Positions 56,890 to 64,000 of a stretch of DNA of 64,000 bases are shown in pieces; within the stretch, counting starts at the first letter, position 1, and the number at the start of each line of letters is the position of its first letter. This stretch comes from Elephas maximus indicus. Lineage: Eukaryota; Chordata; Mammalia; Proboscidea; Elephantidae. The notes beneath the pieces were generated by a model. It ran no database searches. It saw only the letters and a program-made list of their open reading frames with translations, and was not told the origin of the DNA. A program made the position numbers and the translations under genes. Location of the stretch: assembly GCF_024166365.1 (NCBI RefSeq), contig NC_064819.1, forward strand, positions 206,857,293 through 206,921,292. The letters run 5' to 3'.

Positions 56890-59800
56890 TTATAATAGTG
56901 GTCTTATACAATATTTGTCCTTTTGCCTCTGACTCATTTCGCTCAGCATAATGCCTTCCAGATTCCTCCATGTTATGAAATGTTTCAGAGATTCGTCACT
57001 GTTCTTTATCGATACGTAGTATTCCGTTGTGTGAATATACCACAATTTATTTACCCATTCATCCGTTGACGGACATCTTGGTTGCTTCCAGCTTTTTGCT
57101 ATTGTAAACAGAGCTGCAATAAACATGGGTGTGCATATATCTGCTTATGTGAGGGCTCTTGTATCTCTAGGGTATATTCCGAGGAGTGGGATTTCTGGGT
57201 TGTATGGTAGTTCTATTTCTAACTGTTTAAGATAACGCCAGATAGATTTCCAAAGTGGTTGTACCATTTTACATTCCCACCAGCAGTGTATAAGAGTTCA
57301 AATCTCTCCGCAGCCTCTCCAACATTTATTATTTTGTGTTTTTTGGATTAATGCCAGCCTTGTTGGTGTGACATGGAATCTCATCGTAGTTTTAATTTGC
57401 ATTTCTCTAATGGCTAATGATCGAGAGCATTTTCTCATGTATCTGTTGGCTGCCTGAATATCTTCTTTAGTGAAATGTGTGTTCATATCCTTTGCCCACT
57501 TCTTGATTGGGTTGTTTGTCTTTTTGTGGTTGAGTTTTGACAGAATCATGTAGATTTTAGAGATCAGGCACTGGTCTGAGATGTCATAGCTGAAAATTCT
57601 TTCCCAGTCTGTAGGTGGTCTTTTTACTCTTTCGGTGAAGTCTTTAGATGAGCATAGATGTTTGATTTTTAGGAGCTCCCAGTTATCGGGTTTCTCTTCA
57701 TCATTTTTGGTAATGTTTTGTGTTCTGTTTATGCCTTGTATTAGGGCTCCTAGGGTTGTCCCTATTTTTTCTTCCATGATTTTTATCGTTTTAGTCTTTA
57801 CGTTTAGGTCTTTGATCCACTTGGAGTTAGTTTTTGTGCATGGTGTGAGGTATGGGTCCTGTTTCATTTTTTTGCAAATGGATATCCAGTTATGCCAGCA
57901 CCATTTGTTAAAAGGACTATCTTTTCCCCAATTTACTGACACTGGTCCTTTGTCAAAAATCAGCTGCTCATACGTGGATGGATTTATATCTGGGTTCTCA
58001 ATTCTGTTCCATTGGTCTGTGTGCCTGTTGTTGTACCAGTACCAGGCTGTTTTGACTACTGTGGCTGTATAATAGCTTCTGAAATCAGGTAAAGTGAGGC
58101 CTCCCACTTTCTTCTTCTTTTTCAGTAATGCTTTGCTTATCCGGGGGTTCTTTCCCTTCCATATGAAATTGGTGATTTGTTTCTCTATCCCCTTAAAATA
58201 TGACATTGGAATTTGGATCGGAAGTGCGTTAAATGTATAGATGGCTTTTGGTAGAATAGACATTTTTACTATGTTAAGTCTTCCTATCCATGAGCAAGGT
58301 ATGTTTTTCCACTTAAGTATGTCCTTTTGAATTTCTTGTAGTAGAGCTTTGTAGTTTTCTTTTTATAGGTCTTTTACATCCTTGGTAAGATTTATTCCTA
58401 AGTATTTTATCTTCTTGGGGGCTACTGTGAATGGTATTGATTTGGTTATTTCCTCTTCGGTGTTCTTTTTGTTCATGTAGAGGAATCCAAGTGATTTTTG
58501 TATGTTTATTTTATAACCTGAGACTCTGCCAAACTCTTCTATTAGTTTCAGTAGTTTTCTGGAGGATTCCTTAGGGTTTTCCGTGTATAAGATCATGTCA
58601 TCTGCAAATAGTGATAACTTTACTTCCTTCTTGCCAATCTGGATACCCTTTATTTCTTTGTCTAGCCTAATTGCCCTGGCTAGGACTTCAAGGACGATGT
58701 TGAATAAGAGCGGTGATAAAGGGCATTCTTGTCTGGTTCCCGTTCTCAAGGGAAATGCTTTCAGGTTCTTTCCATTTAGAGTGATATTGGCTGTTGGCTT
58801 TGCATAGATGCCCTTTATTATGTTGAGGAATTTTCCTTCAATTCCTATTTTGGTAAGAGTTTTTATCATAAATGGGTGTTGGACTTTGTCAAATGCCTTT
58901 TCTGCATCAATTGATAAGATCATGTGGTTTTTATCTTTTGTTTTATTTATGTGATGGATTACATTAATGGTTTTTCTGATATTAAACCAGCCTTGCATAC
59001 CTGGTATAAATCCCACTTGATCATGGTGAATTATTTTTTTGATGTGTTGTTGGATTCTATTGGCTAGAATTTTCTTGAGGATTTTTGCATCTATGTTCAT
59101 GAGGGATATAGGTCTATAATTTTCTTTTTTTGTAATGTCTTTACCTGGTTTTGGTATCAGGGAGATGGTAGCTTCATAGAATGAGTTGGGTAGTATTCCA
59201 TCCTTTTCTATGCTTTGAAATACCTTCAGTAGTAGTGGTGTTAACTCTTCTCTGAAAGTTTGGTAGAACTGTGCAGTGAAGCCATCCGGGCCAGGGCTTT
59301 TTTTTTTGGGAGTTTTTTGATTACCGTTTCAATCTCTTTTTTTGTTATGGGTCTATTTAGTTGTTCTACTTCTGAATATGTTAGTTTAGGTAGTGTTTTT
59401 CCAAGAATTCATCCATTTCTTCTAGGTTTTCAAATTTGTTAGAGTACAATTTTTCGTAGTAATCTGAAATTGTCTTTTAATTTCATGTGGTTCTGTTGTG
59501 ATGTGGTCCTTCTCGTTTCTTATTCGGGTTATTTGTTTCCTTTCCTGTATTTCTTTAGTCAGTCTAGCCAATGGTTTATCAATTTTGTTAATTTTTTCGA
59601 AGAACCAGCTTTTGGCTTTGTTAATTCTTTCAATTGTTTTTCTGTTCTCTAATTCATTTAGTTCAGCTCTAATTTTTATTATTTGTTTTCTTCTGGTGCC
59701 TGATGGGTTCTTTTGTTGCTCACTTTCTATTTGTTCAAGTTGTAGGGACAGTTCTCTGATTTTGGCTCTTTCTTCTTTTTGTATGTGTGCATTTATCGAT

Positions 59801-60707
59801 ATAAATTGGCCTCTGAGCACTGCTTTTGCTGTGTCCCAGAGGTTTTGATAGGAAGTATTTTCATTCTCGTTGCATTCTATGAATTTCCTTATTCCCTCCT
59901 TGATGTCTTCTATAACCCAGTCTTTTTTCAGGAGGGTATTGTTCATTTTCCAAGTATTTGATTTCTTTTCCCTAGTTTTTCTGTTATTGATTTCTAGTTT
60001 TATTGCCTTGTGGTCTGAGAAGATGCTTTGTAATATTTCGATGTTTTGGACTCTGCAAAGATTTGTTTTATGACCTAATATGTGGTCTATTCTAGAGAAT
60101 GTTCCATGTGCGCTAGGAAAAAAAGTATACCTTGCAGCAGTTGGGTGGATAGTTCTGTATAAGTCAATGAGGTCAAGGTGGTTGATTGTTGTAATTAGGT
60201 CTTCCGTGTCTCTATTGAGCTTCTTACTGGATGTCCTGTCCTTCTCCGAAAGTTGTGTGTTGAAGTCTCCTACTATAATTGTGGAGGTGTCTATCTCACT
60301 TTTCAATTCTGTTAAAATTTGATTTATGTATCTTGCAGCCCTGTCATTGGGTGCATAAATATTTAATATGGTTATATCTTCCTGATCAATTGTCCCTTTT
60401 ATCATTATATAGTGTCCTTCCTTATCCTTTGTGGTGGATTTAAGTCTAAAGTCTATTTTGTCAGAAATTAATATTGCTACTCCTCTTCTTTTTTCTTATT
60501 GTTTGCTTGATATATTTTTTTCCATCCTTTGAGTTTTAGTTTGTTTGTGTCTCTAAGTCTAAGGTGTGTCTCTTGTAGGCAGCATATAGATGGATCGTGT
60601 TTCTTTATCCAGTCTGTGACTCTCTGTCTCTTTATTGGTGCATTTAGTCCTTTTACATTCAGCGTAATTATAGATAAATAAGTTTTTAGTGTTTGATGCC
60701 TTTTCAT
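56890..60707 (-). pseudogene. L1 ORF2 (endonuclease-reverse transcriptase), several breaks
   Basis: Most motifs survive. Endonuclease: LNVKGLN and QETHL near 60600-60680, NIYAPN, VGDFNTQLSEKD near 60260, SRIDHI and SDHKAI. Reverse transcriptase: [11 protein letters not shown] near 58975 and FADDMILY near 58600. The C terminus has CWRGCGE near 57305, then an in-frame stop. Breaks near 60450, 59420-59100, 58363 and 57298 disable it. The normal terminus PLL plus TAA is at 56890. Confidence 0.85.
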
Positions 60708-61144
60708 GTGTGTTGTTGGCAATTTCATTTTTCCACATACTTTTTTGTGCTGAGACGTTTTTCTTAGTAAATTGTGAGATCCTCATTTTCATAGTGTTTG
60801 ACTTTATGTTAGTTGAGTCGTTATGTTTTTCTTGAGTTATGGAGTTGTTATACCTTTTTGTGGTTACCTTATTATTTACCCCTATTTTTCTAAGTAAAAA
60901 CCTAACTTGTATCGTTCTATATCGCCTTGTATCACTCTCCATCTGGCAGTTCAGTGCCTCCTGTATTTAGTCCCTCTTTTTGATTATTGTGATCTTTTAC
61001 CTATTGACTTCCATGATTCCCTGTTATGTGTATTGTTATTTTTTTTTTTAATTAATCTTAATTTGTTTGTTTTTGTGATTTCCCTATTTGAGTTGATATC
61101 AGGATGTTCTGTTTTGTGTCCTTGTGTTGTGCTGGTATCTGATA

Positions 61145-62162
61145 TTATTGGTTTTCTGACCAAACAATATCCTTTAGTATTTCTTGTAGCTTTGGTTTGG
61201 TTTTTGCAAATTCTCTAAACTTGTGTTTATCTGTAAATATCTTAATTTCGCCTTCATATTTCAGAGAGAGTTTTGCTGGATATATGATCCTTGGCTGGCA
61301 GTTTTTCTCCTTCAGTGCTCTGTATATGTCTTCCCATTGCCTTCTTGCCTGCATGGTTTCTGCTGAGTAGTCTGAACTTATTCTTATTGATTCTCCCTTG
61401 AAGGAAACCTTTCTTTTCTCCCTGGCTGCTTTTAAAATTTTCTCTTTATCTTTGGTTTTGGCGAGTTTGATGATAATATGTCTTGGTGTTTTTCTTTTTG
61501 GATCAATCTTAAATGGGGTTCGATGAGCATCTTGGATAGATATCCTTTCATCTTTCATGATGTCAGGGAAGTTTTGTGTCAGGAGTTCTTCAACTATTTT
61601 CTCTGTGTTTTCTGTCCCCCCTCCCTGTTCTGGGACTCCAATCACTCGCAAGTTATCCTTCTTGATAGAGTCCCACATGATTCTTAGGGTTTCTTCATTT
61701 TTTTTAATTCTTTTATCTGATTTTTTTTTCAGCTATGTTGGTGTTGATTCCCTGGTCCTCCAGATGTTCCAGTCTGCATTCTAATTGCTCGAGTCTGCTC
61801 CTCTAACTTCCTATTGCGTTGTCTAATTCTGTAATTTTATTGTTAATCTTTTGGATTTCTACATGCTGTCTCTCTGTGGATTCTTGCAACTTATTAATTT
61901 TTCCACTATGTTCTTGAATAATCTTTTTGAGTTCTTCAGCAGTTTTATCGGTGTGTTCCTTGGCTTTTTCTGCAGTTTGCCTTATTTCGTTTGTGATGTC
62001 TTGAAGCATTCTGTAAATTAGTTTTTTATATTCTGTATCTGAGAATTCCAGGATTGTATCTTCATTTGGGAAATATTTTGATTCTTTTGTTTGGGGGGTT
62101 GGAGAAGCTGTCATGGTCTGCTTCTTTATGTGGTTTGATATGGACTGCTGTCTCCGAGCCAT
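61145..62162 (-). pseudogene. L1 ORF1 (RNA-binding chaperone), interrupted
   Basis: From MARRQQSISNHIKK at 62162, an N-terminal coiled-coil part (heptad-like, KINKLQESTERQHVEIQKI) runs to a stop at 61803. After a break, 61678-61145 encodes the RNA-recognition and C-terminal domains (NLRVIGVPEQ, ENFPDIM-type NFPDIMKDERISI, AREKRKVSFKG). One or two changes separate the halves. Confidence 0.8.
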
Positions 62163-62414
62163 CACTGGGAAACTAGTTTTTCCAGAAAATCCGCTGACTG
62201 GTACGCTGGCTCCAGGCTCTGAAAACAATCGCTGCCTCTCCGTATTTGTTCGTTCTCCGTCTCTAAATCTGTGTTTGTTGTTCAGGGTTCGTAGACTGTT
62301 ATGTATGTGATCGATTCACTTGTTTTTCTGAGTCTTTGTTGCAAGAGGGATCCGCGGTAGCGTCCACCTAGTCCACCATCTTGGCCCCGCCTCGATTTTT
62401 TTGGTTTTTGAGGT

Positions 62415-62465
62415 TGCAGGGAGCCCTGTGGTGCAGTGATTAAGAACTTGGCTGCTAAACAAAAG
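62415..62465 (+). mobile_element. AfroSINE head fragment
   Basis: GGGAGCCCTGTGGTGCAGTG to GCTGCTAAACAAAAG, cut off by the RTE inserted at 62466. Confidence 0.75.
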
Positions 62466-63475
62466 ATTGTTGTTGTTGTTAGGTGCCGTCCAGCGGTTCT
62501 GACCCGTGGCGACCTTACCTACCACAGAAGGAAGCACTACCTGGTCTTGCACTGTCCTCACGATCACTGCTATGTTTAAGTCCATTGTTGCAGCCATTGT
62601 GTCAATCCATCTTGTTGAGGATCTTCTTCTTTTCCGTTGACCCTCCTTCTCCAGGGACTGATCCCTCCTGACAACATGTCCAAAGTATGTAAGATGCAGT
62701 CTCTCCAACTGTGCTTCTAAGGAGCATTCTGGTTGTACTTCTTCCAAGACATTTGTTGGTTCTTTTGACAGTCCATGGTATATTCAGTATTTTTCACCAA
62801 CACCACAGTTCAACAGCGTCAGTTCTTCTTCGGTCTTCCTTATTCATTGTCCAGCTTTCACATGCATACAATAAGACTGAAAATACCACGGCTCGGTAGT
62901 CTTAGTCTTCAAGATGACATATTTGCTTTTCAACACTTTAAAGAGGTCCTTTGCAGCAGATTTGCCCAATGCAATGCTTCTTTTGATTTCTTGACTGCTG
63001 CCTCTGTGGACATTGACTGTGGATCCAAGTAAAATGAAATCCTCGACAACTTCAATCTTTTCTCCGTTTATCATGATGTGCCTTATTGGTCCAGTTGTTA
63101 GGATTTTTGTTTTCTTTATGTTGAGGTGTAATCCATACTTAAGGCTGTGGCCTTTGATCTTCATCAGTAAGTGCTTCAAGTCCTCTTCACTTTCAGCAAG
63201 CAAGGTTGTGTCGTTTGCATAATGCACGCAGGCTTTTAATAAGTCTCCCTCCAATCCTGATGCCTGTTCTTCTTCATATAGTCAAGCTTCTTGGATTATT
63301 TGCTTAGCATACAGAATGAATAAGTATGGTGAAAGGACACATCCGTGAAGCACACCTTTCCTGACCTTAAACCACTCAGTATTCCCTTGTTCTGTCCGAA
63401 CAACTGCCTCTTGATCTGTGTACTGGTTCCTTATGAGCACAAATTGAGTGTTCTGGAATTCCCATTCTTCGCAAT
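62466..63475 (-). mobile_element. RTE LINE, 3' half (twin-primed copy)
   Basis: It starts at the element tail (TTGTTGTTGTTAGGTGCCGTC) and runs toward the 5' side to a point equal to about 37730 in the longer copy. The frame at 63254-62844 includes YANDTTLLAESEEDL, a changed YADD box. At 63475 the orientation flips. Confidence 0.85.
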
Positions 63476-64000
63476 GTTATGCATTGATAATTACTGGTGA
63501 TTGGAATGAAAAGTTGGAAACGAAGAAGGATCGGTAGTTGGAAAATATGGCCTTGGTGATAGAAACAATGCAGGAGATCAAATGATAGAATTTTGCAAGA
63601 CCACAACTTCATTGCAAATATCTTTTTTTACCAACATAAATGGCAACTATACACATGGTACTCGCCACATGGAATACATAGGAATCAAATTGACTACATC
63701 TGTGGAAAGAAACGATGGAAAAACTCAATATCATCAGTCAGAACAAGGCCAGGGGCTGACTGCAGATCAGACCATCAGTCGCTCATATACAAGTTCAAGT
63801 TGAAACTGAAGAAAATCAGAACAAGTCCACGAGAGCCAAAATACGACTTGAGTATATCCCACCCGAATTTAGAGACCATTTCAAGAATAGATTTGACACA
63901 AACACTAATGACCGAAGACCAGACGAGTTGTGGAATGACATCAAGGACATCATGCATGAAGAAAGCAAGAAGTCATTGAAAAGACAGGAAAGAAAGAAAA
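63476..64000 (+). mobile_element. RTE LINE, inverted 5' segment, cut by window end
   Basis: It matches about 36310-36840 of the longer RTE copy in forward orientation, starting in the endonuclease (GCATTGATAATTACTGGTGA). Frames at 63582-63803 and 63593-63979 are shifted halves of the endonuclease. It continues beyond the window. Confidence 0.82.

Larger units (their letters stand above)
56256..62393 (-). mobile_element. Full-length-type L1 carrying a foreign 3' segment
   Basis: A perfect 17-bp duplication (GATTTTTTTGGTTTTTG) lies at 56239-56255 and 62394-62410. In element order: 5' end GAGGCGGGGCCAAGATGG at 62393 with a YY1-like CCAAGATGG, a 230-bp 5' UTR, ORF1 (62162-61145), ORF2 (about 60707-56890), only 32 bp of 3' UTR, and A14 at 56857-56844. 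About 588 bp of non-L1 DNA follows, ending in a second A-run near 56270-56256. The other L1 copies here have a 930-960 bp 3' UTR. ORF1 and ORF2 each carry frame breaks, so it is not autonomous. Confidence 0.88.

Noticed and set aside
57298..60405. Long ORF2 frames (321, 245 and 327 codons) suggesting an active L1
   Set aside because: They are separate frames of one ORF2 interrupted by stops and frameshifts, and ORF1 is also broken, so autonomous activity is unlikely.

Overview
This is mammalian nuclear DNA, very probably from an elephant or a close afrotherian relative. The evidence is the repeat content: about twenty copies of a tRNA-derived SINE (AfroSINE type) whose 3' end matches an RTE-type LINE also present here, long L1 elements, and many solo MaLR-like LTRs. 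No prokaryotic genes, CRISPR arrays or operons are visible. The species is inferred from recalled repeat families; the sequence alone does not prove it.

The only host protein-coding gene I can support is IFNGR1, the ligand-binding chain of the interferon-gamma receptor, on the minus strand. Seven coding exons join into one open frame of 472 codons plus a stop (55674 down to 25177). Every junction is GT-AG and the intron phases are 1-2-1-0-1-0, as in class II cytokine receptors. Exon 1 lies in a CpG island with GC boxes and an ETS/CRE-like site. The 3' UTR ends near 24630 beside an AATAAA signal.

Layout: 1-24620 is flanking DNA downstream of the gene, made of LTRs, L2, L1, SINE and RTE copies, including a 7.9-kb L1 (5839-13696). 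24627-55674 is the gene. Its largest introns hold an L1 with a pyrimidine-rich tandem-repeat 5' UTR (30944-35514), a nearly full-length RTE LINE directly abutting it (35515-38725), solo LTRs, a Tc1/mariner-type non-autonomous DNA transposon and a decayed pogo/Tigger transposase. 55340-56060 is the promoter and CpG island. 56239-62410 is an L1 insertion bounded by a perfect 17-bp target duplication, carrying about 590 bp of non-L1 DNA at its 3' end (a probable 3' transduction). 62466 to the window end is an RTE copy in head-to-head orientation, as expected from twin priming.

All transposon reading frames seen here are interrupted, so none looks autonomous. I found no new enzymatic or defence system. 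The most interesting signals are in retroelement structure: foreign 3' ends, variable 5' UTRs and the twin-primed RTE. Species-specific changes in IFNGR1 come next.
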